Below are positions 45,519 through 54,827 of a DNA stretch of 61,811 bases, piece after piece. The notes under the pieces were generated by a model. The model was not told the DNA's origin. It saw only the letters and a program-made list of their open reading frames with translations, and made no database searches. The stretch is taken from NCBI GenBank assembly GCA_017860255.1, contig JAFNAR010000011.1:1-61811 (forward strand). The letters run 5' to 3'. Source of the stretch: Bacteroidota bacterium (lineage in GTDB: Bacteria > Bacteroidota > Bacteroidia > Bacteroidales > P3). Position numbers and translations under genes: made by a program. The stretch's first letter is position 1, and each line of letters starts with the position of its first letter.

Positions 45519-45875
45519 ATGAAAAGGAATAAGATTTTCACACTTGTTATAAGCACTTTGCTTTTATGTTCTCCTATATTATTTACTCAATGCTCTTTTT
45601 TTAAAACTGCAAACACTGTTGCCAGCTCTATTAACAACATTAGTGAAAAGATTAATTTCTATGACCAACAAGCCAAAAATTATATTGATGTTGTAAAGAA
45701 AGCAAAAAAAGGAGATGTTTTGGCAATTGCTGAAGCAGCTCAACTTCTAACAAAAGCTAAAGAATATAAAAAAGATCTTGATAAACTTATACCACAAATG
45801 ACTTCTTCACAAAAGAAAGAAGTTACAAAGATTGAACAAAGCATTCTTTCAGCATCAAAAACATTGATAAAATAA
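45519..45875 (+). CDS. Small exported helical protein
   Basis: 118 residues. The N-terminus (NKIFTLVISTLLLCSPILFTQC) is a signal peptide with a possible but imperfect lipobox (LFTQ-Cys). The mature part is Lys-rich and helical, with KAKKGDVLAIAEAAQLLTKAKEYKKDLDKL followed by a second helix. No family recognised. It is followed after 14 bases by a secreted TPR protein, so the two may act together in the envelope. Confidence 0.65.
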   Translation: MKRNKIFTLVISTLLLCSPILFTQCSFFKTANTVASSINNISEKINFYDQQAKNYIDVVKKAKKGDVLAIAEAAQLLTKAKEYKKDLDKLIPQMTSSQKKEVTKIEQSILSASKTLIK

Positions 45876-45889
45876 GCTCTTAAATAGAT

Positions 45890-47137
45890 ATGAAGAAATT
45901 TTTAATTATAGTTACGTTATTCGCCTTTTCACTTGTTTCTTTGGCTCAAACTCCTCAGAAAACAACTACTTATACTAAAACCTCAACTCAAACTAAGGGA
46001 AAAACTACTTCAAAGTCAAAAACCAGCTCAACCAAAGGAAAGAAAGCACAAGAAAAAGCTAAACCAGCTAAGCCAAAAGAAAAAGCTCCTTCTAAGGAAG
46101 AAATAAAAGCAGCTCAAGAAAAAGAAAAGACTGCTAAAGGATGCGAAGAAGCTAATAAAAAGCTTGTACTTGCACATCAAGAAATGGATAATAAGCAATA
46201 TTATAGAGCAGAAGAATTACTAAAAGAAGCTCTTGACATTTGTCCAAGTGATGTTCTTAAGTATAAATATGAGCTTGCATGGAATAACTATTTAATGAAA
46301 GAATTCAAAAAGACAATTGAAATTTTGGATACTCTTGCTTTAGATCCTGAATCTCCTGCTGATGTTTATCAACTATTAGGAAATGCATATGATGAATTAG
46401 GAAATCAGAATATGGCTTTAATTACTTATGATAAAGGCTTAAGAAAACATCCTAATGCTGGTTGTTTGTTCTTGGAAAAGGGAAACCTTGCATACAAACG
46501 TTCCAATTTTATTGGTGCTTTAGAACAATATGAAAATGGAATTGAAAAAGACCCTACTTTTGCTTCCAATTATTACCGCACATCTCAAATATTTCTATCT
46601 TCAAGTGAAGAAGTATGGGGAATTATGTATGGAGAAATTTTTATGCTATTGGAAAAAGGAGGAGATAGAGCTGTTGAGATGAGCCGTAAGCTTTATGAAA
46701 CATACCATAGCGAAATAACATTTACAACAAGAGATATTAGAGTTAACTTTAACGACCCAACAATTGTTTATTCTAATTCCAAAACACGTCCAAACCTTTT
46801 TCCTGACAACTACGAAAACGCATTAGTGAAAGCTTGTCAAGGAGAAAAAAACATAACATTAGAAAGTCTGATAAGAATACGCAAACGCTTTATCTCAATC
46901 TTCTACAGAGAGAGTCCCAGCTTTAAGAATGTTCTTTTCGATTATCACAAAAAACTAATTGATTTAGGACTTTTTGATGCTTATAACTATTGGCTTTTTG
47001 GTTATGGCAACACTCAGGAAGCGTCTTCATGGATAAAGAACAATAAAGCAGAGTTTGATCGTTTTATCAGTTGGCAAGAATCAAATCCTTTCCCAATTTC
47101 AAAAGAAAACGTTTTCTCTCGCTACAAAATGGAATAG
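45890..47137 (+). CDS. Secreted TPR protein with Lys/Thr/Ser-rich N-terminal region
   Basis: 415 residues. The signal peptide ends SLVSLAQ. Residues 22-85 are low complexity (Thr, Lys, Ser, Ala, Pro). Residues 90-240 carry about four TPR-type repeats (YYRAEELLKEALDICPSD, DVYQLLGNAYDELGNQNMALITYDKGLRKHPN, GALEQYENGIEKDPTFASNYY). The last 170 residues are not recognised. Such proteins are common periplasmic scaffolds in Bacteroidota. Confidence 0.78.
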   Translation: MKKFLIIVTLFAFSLVSLAQTPQKTTTYTKTSTQTKGKTTSKSKTSSTKGKKAQEKAKPAKPKEKAPSKEEIKAAQEKEKTAKGCEEANKKLVLAHQEMDNKQYYRAEELLKEALDICPSDVLKYKYELAWNNYLMKEFKKTIEILDTLALDPESPADVYQLLGNAYDELGNQNMALITYDKGLRKHPNAGCLFLEKGNLAYKRSNFIGALEQYENGIEKDPTFASNYYRTSQIFLSSSEEVWGIMYGEIFMLLEKGGDRAVEMSRKLYETYHSEITFTTRDIRVNFNDPTIVYSNSKTRPNLFPDNYENALVKACQGEKNITLESLIRIRKRFISIFYRESPSFKNVLFDYHKKLIDLGLFDAYNYWLFGYGNTQEASSWIKNNKAEFDRFISWQESNPFPISKENVFSRYKME

Positions 47138-47217
47138 AACCATATTCCGTTATTCACAAATTGCATTAGAGGGATTTTCATTTTAGAATTATGCTTAATA
47201 ATTTGAGAATAAAGTCT

Positions 47218-47225
47218 TATCTTTG
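47218..47225 (+). promoter_or_regulatory. -7 promoter box of glyA
   Basis: TATCTTTG followed by CA matches TAnnTTTG and lies 40 bases before the glyA ATG. No well-spaced -33 element is seen. Confidence 0.6.
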
Positions 47226-47265
47226 CAACTTTAAAACAAATGTCTAAATTTTAAATATATAAGAG

Positions 47266-48546
47266 ATGACACAAGACAAACAAATCTTTGACCTTATTGC
47301 TAAGGAAAAAGAAAGACAAATGCACGGCATTGAATTGATTGCTTCTGAAAATTTCGTTTCAGAACAAGTTATGGAAGCAATGGGTTCAGTTATGACTAAT
47401 AAATATGCTGAAGGTTACCCTGGTAAAAGATATTATGGCGGATGCCAAATTGTTGATCAATCAGAACAGTTAGCAATTGATAGAGCTAAGGAATTATTCG
47501 GAGCTTGTTGGGCAAATGTTCAACCTCATTCTGGTGCACAAGCTAATATGGCTGTTTTTATGGCTTGCTTAAATGCTGGTGATACCTTTATGGGATTAGA
47601 TTTAAATCATGGTGGACACCTTTCTCATGGCTCTCCTGTGAATTTTTCTGGTCTTATGTTTAAGCCAGTTGCTTATGGTGTTGAAGAAGAAACAGGAGTT
47701 ATTAACTATGATAAGATGGAAAAGGTTGCATTAGAGCATAAACCAAAGCTTATTATTGGTGGAGCTTCTGCTTATTCAAGAGATTGGGATTGGAAAAGAA
47801 TGAGAGAAATTGCAGACAAGATTGGAGCAATTCTTATGGGAGATATTTCTCATCCAAGTGGACTTATTGCAAAAGGTGAATTAAATAATGCTGTTGAATA
47901 TTGTCATATTATAACAACAACAACTCATAAAACTCTTCGTGGACCAAGAGGTGGTTTGATTCTTATGGGAAAAGACTTTCCTAACCCATGGGGAAAGACA
48001 ACTCCAAAGGGTGAAATTAAGATGATGTCTGCTCTTTTAGACTCTGCTGTTTTCCCGGGAACTCAAGGTGGACCATTAGAACATGTTATTGCGGCTAAAG
48101 CTGTTGCCTTTGGTGAAGCTCTTTCTTCTGAATATGGAGAATATATCAAACAAGTTATGAAGAATGCAAAGGCTATGGCTGATGCTTTTGTAGCTAAAGG
48201 ATATAAAGTTATCTCAGGAGGAACAGATAATCACTTAATGTTAATTGACCTAAGAACTAAATTCCCTGATTTAACAGGTAAGGTTGCTGAAAATACATTA
48301 GTAAAAGCTGATATCACTATTAATAAAAACATGGTACCATTTGATTCTCGTTCTCCATTCCAAACTTCAGGAATTAGAGTTGGAACTCCTGCAATTACAA
48401 CTCGTGGTTTAAAGGAAACAGAAATGGCTGTTATTGTTGATATGATTGATGCAATACTTTCAGATGTTAATAACGAAGAACTAATAATTTCAACTCGCAA
48501 GAAAGTAAACGAAATGATGGCAAACCGTCCTCTTTTCGCTTGGTAG
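47266..48546 (+). CDS. glyA: Serine hydroxymethyltransferase
   Basis: 426 residues, full length, PLP enzyme interconverting serine and glycine with tetrahydrofolate. It shows [45 protein letters not shown], the PLP-Asp region [13 protein letters not shown] and the Schiff-base Lys in [14 protein letters not shown]. Single gene with its own promoter and terminator. The terminator sequence is repeated 1.8 kb downstream, bracketing the nuclease cassette. Confidence 0.98.
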   Translation: MTQDKQIFDLIAKEKERQMHGIELIASENFVSEQVMEAMGSVMTNKYAEGYPGKRYYGGCQIVDQSEQLAIDRAKELFGACWANVQPHSGAQANMAVFMACLNAGDTFMGLDLNHGGHLSHGSPVNFSGLMFKPVAYGVEEETGVINYDKMEKVALEHKPKLIIGGASAYSRDWDWKRMREIADKIGAILMGDISHPSGLIAKGELNNAVEYCHIITTTTHKTLRGPRGGLILMGKDFPNPWGKTTPKGEIKMMSALLDSAVFPGTQGGPLEHVIAAKAVAFGEALSSEYGEYIKQVMKNAKAMADAFVAKGYKVISGGTDNHLMLIDLRTKFPDLTGKVAENTLVKADITINKNMVPFDSRSPFQTSGIRVGTPAITTRGLKETEMAVIVDMIDAILSDVNNEELIISTRKKVNEMMANRPLFAW

Positions 48547-48552
48547 TAGAAT

Positions 48553-48616
48553 AAATAGTTTTACAATATATTTTAAAGACGCTAAACAATTAATTTTGCT
48601 TAGCGTCTTTTTTATT
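48553..48616. repeat. Direct repeat, copy 1 (glyA terminator copy)
   Basis: 64 bp starting AAATAGTTTTACAATATAT and ending in the glyA terminator. The second copy is at 50368-50429. The first 19 bases and a later 34-base block are identical in both; copy 1 has three extra bases in between. Together they bracket the two nuclease genes. Confidence 0.9.
48575..48613 (+). terminator. Intrinsic terminator of glyA
   Basis: AAAGACGCTAA (48575-48585) and TTAGCGTCTTT (48600-48610) form an 11-bp stem with a 14-base loop, followed by T residues. Confidence 0.85.
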
Positions 48617-48653
48617 TTACTAATGGAAAATCTATATAGACAGTTTTTTTTAT

Positions 48654-48661
48654 TACTTTTG
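48654..48661 (+). promoter_or_regulatory. -7 promoter box of the nuclease cassette
   Basis: TACTTTTG followed by CA matches TAnnTTTG and lies 88 bases before the first cassette ATG. The leader contains a 13-codon frame (48682-48723, MVDKTKHIIINGD) of uncertain meaning. Confidence 0.55.
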
Positions 48662-48749
48662 CAAGAAATAGTAGAAGACAAATGGTAGATAAGACAAAAC
48701 ATATAATTATTAATGGAGATTAAAGTTAAACTTATTAATTATCTATAAT

Positions 48750-49838
48750 ATGATTGAATCATTAGTACAATGGACACTATTAAACAATTCTGACAAATTA
48801 GGAGAAATGCTTAATTTTAATATCAATAAAATTATTGCAAGAGAATATACTACTAAATTTGGGAGAATTGATTTTATATTAGCAAATAATAATAATGAGA
48901 ATTTAATTGTAGAATTAGAGACAGAATTAAACACTAAATCAAAACTTAATTATTGTTTTGGGCAAATACTAGATTATAGAAATGTAGAACTCGAAGGGGA
49001 AAAAAGTTATTGCATTCTTTATGCAGAAGAAACACAAACAAAACAAAAACAAAAAATTAAAGAATTTGGTGAAGCTAATAATATATCAATAAAAACATAC
49101 TCTTTAGAAACTGTCAAATCTCTATATTCTGAAACAATAGAAAGATTAAGTCTAAATGTTGGATTAGCTTTACCTAATCCTAAGAATTACACTATTTGTT
49201 ATTTACGTTGGCTAAATAAAATAATGAAAACATTTTTAGACTTAAACAAAGATATACTAACAAAAGAAACAATTGCTATACCCTTTACAAGTAATACTAA
49301 TTTTTCATGTTATGAAAGGATCGCTTTAGATTTTGAGTTATTCATTATTAGAGATAATAAGTATGTTCTTACAGATAATGGTAAAATATTTATAGAAAAT
49401 ATGAACCCATTAATAAATTCTGCAACAAACATTCCATCTGTTGATTTAACAAATGAGCAAAAAAGACTTTTATTAAAAGTCTTAACAAATGGAATCTGGG
49501 AAAATAAAATACACAAGGTTAATATCTATTGGTTCTTACGTTTTATTGAAGTTACACATGGAAATTGGCTTCCTAAAGGATATGATTTCGAAAAAAGTAA
49601 ACTCGATATTGTAAATGGCTTCTTTAATGTGACTTATAAAAGTCGAACTATGTACGAATTTTTAAAATGGTGTAGTAATTATTGTATAGAACTTGGTCTG
49701 ATAGAAATAATGAAATCTACTTCATTATATGATCAAATTACTTTAACTCCACTTGGAATTGAAGTTAATAACATATTTAGTATGGATTTGACTTTAAAGA
49801 AAAGTAGGATGAATTTAAATTTCAAATTCATTGAATAA
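48750..49838 (+). CDS. Putative PD-(D/E)XK-fold nuclease of a restriction-like cassette
   Basis: 362 residues, no signal peptide. Near residues 35-75 the sequence reads TKFGRIDFILANNNN, then NLIVELETELNTKS and CFGQILDYR. This is the order strand-Asp-strand-ExE-helix with Gln-Tyr of PD-(D/E)XK enzymes, with Glu in place of the Lys, as in BamHI. Residues 200-360 look like a helical/winged-helix region (LTNEQKRLLLKVLTNGIW, YEFLKWCSNYCIELGLIE, ITLTPLG) that may bind DNA. It overlaps the next gene by 1 base. Composition is more AT-rich than glyA, consistent with acquisition. Function is inferred, not established. Confidence 0.55.
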   Translation: MIESLVQWTLLNNSDKLGEMLNFNINKIIAREYTTKFGRIDFILANNNNENLIVELETELNTKSKLNYCFGQILDYRNVELEGEKSYCILYAEETQTKQKQKIKEFGEANNISIKTYSLETVKSLYSETIERLSLNVGLALPNPKNYTICYLRWLNKIMKTFLDLNKDILTKETIAIPFTSNTNFSCYERIALDFELFIIRDNKYVLTDNGKIFIENMNPLINSATNIPSVDLTNEQKRLLLKVLTNGIWENKIHKVNIYWFLRFIEVTHGNWLPKGYDFEKSKLDIVNGFFNVTYKSRTMYEFLKWCSNYCIELGLIEIMKSTSLYDQITLTPLGIEVNNIFSMDLTLKKSRMNLNFKFIE

Positions 49839-50356
49839 TGACAGATAAATTAATAAAGATTTTTATAGAAAATAAAGATGTACAATATGAATTAGGTAGA
49901 TACCTTTATGAAAAAATTACAGAAGCAACTATTCCAGAATGGCAAGATGCCCTTAGTAAATTGACAAAAGAAGATTGTGCAAATTATATTTATAATCTAA
50001 CTATAAATAGAACTTTTGATGGATATTTAAGAGAAAAATCTGTAGTAAATGATGGTTTAGCCAAAATATTTCCTCAAATAAGATTTGAAGAAAGTTCTCC
50101 AGAATTAGATCACGCAGGAGATATTGACTATCTTGGTTATGTATCAGATGATAAAGCTTTTGGCATTCAAATTAAACCTGTTACAGCACAATCAAATTTT
50201 GGAAATTATTCTATTTCTGAAAGGATGAAAGCAAGTTTTGCAAATTTTAAAGCAGATTATGGAGGAAACGTATTTATTGTTTATAGTTTAGATGGAGAAA
50301 TTGCAAACAATAATGTAATTGAAGACATAAAAAGAGAAATAATAAGATTATCATAA
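49838..50356 (+). CDS. MjaI-family type II restriction endonuclease
   Basis: 172 residues. It has GYLREKSVVNDGLAKIFPQIRFEESSPELDHAGDIDYLGYV, then AFGIQIKP and FANFKADYGGNVFIVYSLDG. The order xxDhxxDIDY...IQIKP is a PD-(D/E)XK core with Asp and the Q-x-K catalytic pair, matching my memory of the MjaI family, whose prototype cuts CTAG. At 172 residues it is compact but complete. No methyltransferase is encoded before or after it. Its start overlaps the previous stop (TAATG), so the two nucleases are translated together. Confidence 0.75.
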   Translation: MTDKLIKIFIENKDVQYELGRYLYEKITEATIPEWQDALSKLTKEDCANYIYNLTINRTFDGYLREKSVVNDGLAKIFPQIRFEESSPELDHAGDIDYLGYVSDDKAFGIQIKPVTAQSNFGNYSISERMKASFANFKADYGGNVFIVYSLDGEIANNNVIEDIKREIIRLS

Positions 50357-50367
50357 ACTAATAAACC

Positions 50368-50429
50368 AAATAGTTTTACAATATATTAAAACGCTAAACA
50401 ATTAATTTTGCTTAGCGTCTTTTTTTATT
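50368..50429. repeat. Direct repeat, copy 2 (after the nuclease cassette)
   Basis: Repeats 48553-48616. The left arm of its hairpin has lost three bases compared with copy 1, so the stem shrinks to ACGCTAA/TTAGCGT (50391-50397 and 50412-50418). The T-run is kept, so it can still end cassette transcription. Confidence 0.9.
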
Positions 50430-50537
50430 CTCTTTTTCCTATATATTATTATTGGTAATTTTACAATGAGTTTTCAAAAAGGTTAGGTAATCCATTCTTA
50501 AAACAACTTCAATAACAAAGAAATAAATAAATATTAT

Positions 50538-50569
50538 AAGGGCAGACCTATTTGGTTTGTCCTTTTTTA
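50538..50569 (+). terminator. Hairpin before the GNAT gene
   Basis: AAGGGCAGACC (50538-50548) pairs with GGTTTGTCCTT (50554-50564) through 11 bp with two G-U pairs, loop TATTT, then a T-run. It sits directly before the next promoter. Confidence 0.7.
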
Positions 50570-50570
50570 G

Positions 50571-50578
50571 TAATTTTG
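50571..50578 (+). promoter_or_regulatory. -7 promoter box of the GNAT-folC operon
   Basis: TAATTTTG followed by C matches TAnnTTTG and lies 22 bases before the ATG at 50600. TTTG at 50551-50554 could be a -33 element at 16-bp spacing, but it lies within the preceding hairpin. Confidence 0.6.
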
Positions 50579-50599
50579 CTTGTTTAATAATAAATCATT

Positions 50600-51106
50600 A
50601 TGGACTTTATTCTTAGAGAATGGGAAATAGAAGATGCTATTTCTGTTGCAAAATATGCTAACAATAAAAAAATTGCTGATAATTTAAGAGATGCCTTTCC
50701 TTATCCTTACTCTCTTTCAAATGCTAAGGACTATATAAGCTTTTGCATTAATACTGATAGAAAGAAAAATATTTTAAGAGCAATTACTATTGATGGAATT
50801 GCTGTTGGAAGTATTGGTGTTTTTGGGAAAGATGATGTTTATAGAAAAAGTGCAGAGCTTGGATATTGGTTAGCAGAAGACTTTTGGAACAAAGGAATTA
50901 TTACAAGAGCTATTAAACAAATTACAGATATTGCTTTTAATGAACTTGATATTATTAGAATTTTTGCAGAACCATATTTTAATAATATTGGTTCAAAAAG
51001 AGTTTTAGAAAAATCTGGATTTGAATTAGAAGGAATATTGCGTAAGAGTGTTTATAAAAACAATCTATATCTTGACTCTTGCATTTACTCAATAATCAAA
51101 AAATAA
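50600..51106 (+). CDS. GNAT N-acetyltransferase (RimJ/RimL-like)
   Basis: 168 residues, cytoplasmic. It has LREWEIEDAISVAKYANN at the start, GSIGVFGKDDVYRKSAELGYWLAEDFWNKGIITRAIKQI (acetyl-CoA pyrophosphate loop region) and FAEPYFNNIGSKRVLEKSGFELEGILRKSVYKNN, typical of the GNAT3 subgroup that acetylates ribosomal-protein or peptide N-termini. The acceptor is unknown. folC begins 4 bases after the stop. Confidence 0.9.
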   Translation: MDFILREWEIEDAISVAKYANNKKIADNLRDAFPYPYSLSNAKDYISFCINTDRKKNILRAITIDGIAVGSIGVFGKDDVYRKSAELGYWLAEDFWNKGIITRAIKQITDIAFNELDIIRIFAEPYFNNIGSKRVLEKSGFELEGILRKSVYKNNLYLDSCIYSIIKK

Positions 51107-51110
51107 CACA

Positions 51111-52397
51111 ATGAATTACGAAGAAACTATAAATTATCTTTTTACTTTCTTACCTATGTTCCAAAGAATTGGAGCTGCGGCTTATAAGGCTGACTTATCT
51201 AATACTATTGCTTTAATTGAAGCTTTGGATAATCCTCAGAATAAGTTTAAATCAATTCATATTGCTGGAACTAATGGAAAAGGTTCTACTTCTCATCTTT
51301 TGGCTTCTTTGCTTAGAGAAAAAGGATTAAAAGTTGGATTACATACTTCTCCTCATTTAAAAGATTTCAGAGAAAGAATTAGGGTTAATGGAGTTATGGT
51401 TGAAAAGGATTGGGTGGTAGATTTTGTTGAAAAGAATAAATCTATAATTGAAGAAATACAACCTTCTTTCTTTGAAACTGCTGTTGCTATGGCTTTTAAA
51501 TATTTTGAAGAGCAAAAGGTTGATATAGCAATTATTGAAGTTGGAATGGGTGGAAGACTTGATTCAACTAATGTTTTATCTCCTTTGCTTTCGGTTATTA
51601 CTAATATCAGCTTTGACCATACAGAATTCTTGGGTAAGGATCTTGCTTCTATTGCAGGTGAAAAGGCTGGGATTATTAAAGATAATACACCTGTTGTTAT
51701 TGGTCAAACTCAAGAAGAAACAGCTCCAGTTTTTATAAAAAGAGCTAAAGAACATAATTCTAATTTAAGTTTTGCTGATCAAATATATTCAATTCGTAAT
51801 CCTTTGCATAAAGATTCTAAGTTAATTGTTGATGTTTACAAGAAAGATGACTTATTATATAAGGATTTAGTTTCTGTACTTAGTGGAAATTATCAATTAA
51901 AAAATATTGCAACTGTTATTTGTGCTATTGAAGAATTAGGAAAAATTGGATATTGTTTTTCAGAAGAAGAATTAAGAGCAGGCTTTCTAAACCTACAAAC
52001 TAATGCACCTTTAATGGGAAGATGGCAAACCTTATCTACTAATCCTTTGACTATTTGTGATACTGGTCATAATGAAGATGGTTTGTCTTATGTTGTTGAG
52101 CAAATAAATCAAACCCCTTATAATAATCTTCATTTTGTTTTAGGTATGGTAAATGATAAAGATATTGATAAGGTTCTTTCCATGTTACCAAAGAAAGCTC
52201 ATTATTATCTTTGTAAAGCAGATATTCCAAGAGGATTAGATGTTAAAATACTTGCTGAAAAAACTAAACAAGCAGGATTAATCTATTCTACATATAAATC
52301 AGTAAAAGAAGCTTTAGATGCAGCTCAACATAGTGCTAAAGAAAATGATTTAGTATTTGTTGGAGGGAGTACTTATACTGTTGCAGAAATAATTTAG
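51111..52397 (+). CDS. folC: Folylpolyglutamate / dihydrofolate synthase
   Basis: 428 residues, Mur-ligase fold. It shows HIAGTNGKGSTSHLLASLL (P-loop), LHTSPHLKDFRERIRVNG, IIEVGMGGRLDSTNV, ITNISFDHTEFLGKDLASIAGEKAGI and a C-terminal domain with DTGHNEDGL. It adds glutamate to dihydropteroate and folates; glyA, a folate enzyme, lies about 2.6 kb upstream. Cytoplasmic. Confidence 0.96.
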   Translation: MNYEETINYLFTFLPMFQRIGAAAYKADLSNTIALIEALDNPQNKFKSIHIAGTNGKGSTSHLLASLLREKGLKVGLHTSPHLKDFRERIRVNGVMVEKDWVVDFVEKNKSIIEEIQPSFFETAVAMAFKYFEEQKVDIAIIEVGMGGRLDSTNVLSPLLSVITNISFDHTEFLGKDLASIAGEKAGIIKDNTPVVIGQTQEETAPVFIKRAKEHNSNLSFADQIYSIRNPLHKDSKLIVDVYKKDDLLYKDLVSVLSGNYQLKNIATVICAIEELGKIGYCFSEEELRAGFLNLQTNAPLMGRWQTLSTNPLTICDTGHNEDGLSYVVEQINQTPYNNLHFVLGMVNDKDIDKVLSMLPKKAHYYLCKADIPRGLDVKILAEKTKQAGLIYSTYKSVKEALDAAQHSAKENDLVFVGGSTYTVAEII

Positions 52398-52425
52398 CTC
52401 TTAATTTAATTAACCTACTAAACCT

Positions 52426-54819
52426 ATGAAAAAATTTATTATTGCATTCCTTCCTTTTATTCTTATTAGCATACAAGAAATTAAATCTCAAACTATTTAT
52501 CATAATGATTGGATTGACTTTAATAAGAATGGTAAGAAAGATATTTTTGAAGATAAAAATAAATCAATAGATAAAAGGGTTGAAGACCTTTTAAAGCAAA
52601 TGACTATTGAAGAAAAGGAAGGTCAATTGCTTACTGGTTTAGGTTGGTTAATGTATGAAAGGAAAGGCAATGAGATTCTAATTACTGATGAATTAAAAAA
52701 GGTAATGAATAATTCTCCTATGGGGGGATTATGGGGTTTTATGAGAGCTGACCCTTGGAGTGAGAAGAATTTAGTTAATGGACTCAATCCTCAAATTGCA
52801 CCAAAAGCTGTTAATCAAATGCAAAGATATGTTATTGATAATACTCGTTTGGGTATTCCTTTAATATTGGCAGAAGAATGTATGCATGGACAAATGTCTA
52901 TTGGTACAACTGTTTTCCCTACTGGTATTGGTCAAGCTTCTACTTGGAATCCTGATTTAATTAAAGAAATGGCTAAGACAATAGCTTTTGAAACAAGAAC
53001 TCAAGGTGCTCATATTGGTTATGGTCCTATTCTTGATGTTGCAAGAGATCCTCGTTGGTCAAGAGTTGAAGAAACATTTGGAGAAGATACTTATCTTATA
53101 GGTTCTATGGGTGAAGCTGTAGTTAGAGGTTTTCAAGGAAAGGATTTAAAGAATGACAAAAGCATTATTTCTACTCTTAAACATTTTGCAGCTTATGGTT
53201 GGACTGAAGGAGGACATAATGCAGGCTCTGCAAATATTGGAAATAGACAATTAGAAGAAGTTATTTTACCTCCTTTTAAAAGAGCAATTGATGCAGGAGC
53301 TTTATCTGTTATGACTTCTTATAATGAAATTGATGGAATACCTTGTTCTTCTAATAAATACTTAATAAATGATATTTTAAAGAATCGTTGGCATTTTAAT
53401 GGATTTGTTGTTTCCGACCTTCATTCAATTGCAGGACTTATGGGTCATGGAGTTGCTGAAAATAAAAAAGATGCTACAAGACTTTCCTTTAATTCAGGAA
53501 TAGATGTTGATTTAAGTGCAACAGATTATAAAGGGAATATAATAGATTTGTTTAAGGAAGGCAAAATAAATATTAAAGATATTGATAATGCAGTAAGAAG
53601 AGTATTAAAAGCTAAGTTTATTCTTGGATTATTTGATTCTCCTTTTGTTGAAGAAAGTCCTAAACCTTTTCCTTCTTATGATAAAGAATTGGCAAGAGAA
53701 GTTGCTCGTCAATCAATCACTTTATTAAAAAACAATAATGATATTCTACCATTAAAGAAAGATAGTATAAATATAGCTCTTATTGGTCCTAATGCTGATA
53801 ATATATATAATATGTTAGGAGATTATACAGCTCCTCAATATGAAAAAGATATTATTACTGTTATGAAAGGATTTGAAGGAAAACTAAATAACAAGTCAAT
53901 ACTTCACTATTCTAAAGGTTGTGCAATAAGAGATTTAGATACAAGCGATTTTCAAAATGCTTTAAACATTGCTAAAAATAGTGATATTGTAGTTATGGTT
54001 ATGGGAGGTTCAAGTGCAAGAGATTTTAGTTCTAAGTTTGAAATAACTGGAGCAGCAAGAGTATCTAATACCTCAACATCTGATATGGAATGTGGAGAAG
54101 GTTATGATAGAAGCTCTCTTAACTTATTAGGTAAACAAGAAGAACTACTAAAAAGAATAAAAGAATTAGGCAAACCAATAATATTAGTTTTAATTAATGG
54201 TCGTCCTTTAATTCTTAACTGGGCTGATAGTAATTCTAATGCAATTGTAGAAGCATGGTATCCTGGAATGGAAGGAGGAAATGCAATTGCTGATATAATA
54301 TTTGGAGATTATAATCCAAATGGTCGTTTACCTATTTCCATTCCTCGTTCAGTTGGTCAATTACCTGTTTATTATAATACCAAAAGACTTTCTAATCGTT
54401 CAAACTATTTAGATGAAAAAGGCTCTCCTTTATTTCCATTTGGATATGGTTTAAGTTATACTAAATTTAAGTATGAAGATATAAAGATTACTAAACAAGG
54501 TAACAGAAACAAGGTTAATGTTAGAGTTGAAGTAAATATTAAAAACGAAGGCAAAAGAGATGGAGATGAAGTTGTTCAAGTTTATGTAAAGGATATAATA
54601 AGTAGCTTTACAACGCCAGAGAAACAACTTCGTGCTTTCAAGAAAGTAAATATAAAAAAAGGTGAAACGAAGAGAGTAGTTTTTGATTTAGGAAATGAAG
54701 CCTTTGAACTCTTAAATGAAAAAGGGAAGTTTGGAATCGAAGAAGGAAGGTTTAAAATTATGATTGGTTCTTCTTCTGATAACACTCCACTTGAACAAGA
54801 AATAGAAATAAACAAATAA
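52426..54819 (+). CDS. Glycoside hydrolase family 3 beta-glucosidase
   Basis: 797 residues. A signal peptide of about 21 residues precedes a short linker with a Ca-like DFNKNGKKDIFED segment. The (beta/alpha)8 domain shows RLGIPLILAEECMHG, RDPRWSRVEETFGED and KHFAAYG. The nucleophile Asp is in GFVVSDLHSIAGL. The second domain has ALIGPNADNI and ECGEGYDRSSLNLLG with the acid/base Glu. A fibronectin-III-like C-terminal domain follows (VVQVYVKDIISSF, TPEKQLRAFKKV). It is likely periplasmic. A GH29 gene starts 8 bases after it. Confidence 0.94.
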   Translation: MKKFIIAFLPFILISIQEIKSQTIYHNDWIDFNKNGKKDIFEDKNKSIDKRVEDLLKQMTIEEKEGQLLTGLGWLMYERKGNEILITDELKKVMNNSPMGGLWGFMRADPWSEKNLVNGLNPQIAPKAVNQMQRYVIDNTRLGIPLILAEECMHGQMSIGTTVFPTGIGQASTWNPDLIKEMAKTIAFETRTQGAHIGYGPILDVARDPRWSRVEETFGEDTYLIGSMGEAVVRGFQGKDLKNDKSIISTLKHFAAYGWTEGGHNAGSANIGNRQLEEVILPPFKRAIDAGALSVMTSYNEIDGIPCSSNKYLINDILKNRWHFNGFVVSDLHSIAGLMGHGVAENKKDATRLSFNSGIDVDLSATDYKGNIIDLFKEGKINIKDIDNAVRRVLKAKFILGLFDSPFVEESPKPFPSYDKELAREVARQSITLLKNNNDILPLKKDSINIALIGPNADNIYNMLGDYTAPQYEKDIITVMKGFEGKLNNKSILHYSKGCAIRDLDTSDFQNALNIAKNSDIVVMVMGGSSARDFSSKFEITGAARVSNTSTSDMECGEGYDRSSLNLLGKQEELLKRIKELGKPIILVLINGRPLILNWADSNSNAIVEAWYPGMEGGNAIADIIFGDYNPNGRLPISIPRSVGQLPVYYNTKRLSNRSNYLDEKGSPLFPFGYGLSYTKFKYEDIKITKQGNRNKVNVRVEVNIKNEGKRDGDEVVQVYVKDIISSFTTPEKQLRAFKKVNIKKGETKRVVFDLGNEAFELLNEKGKFGIEEGRFKIMIGSSSDNTPLEQEIEINK

Positions 54820-54827
54820 TATTTAGG

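Noticed and set aside
48750..50356. Integron gene cassette
   Set aside because: The flanking repeats are copies of the glyA terminator and do not show the attC-like core sites; no integrase is visible.
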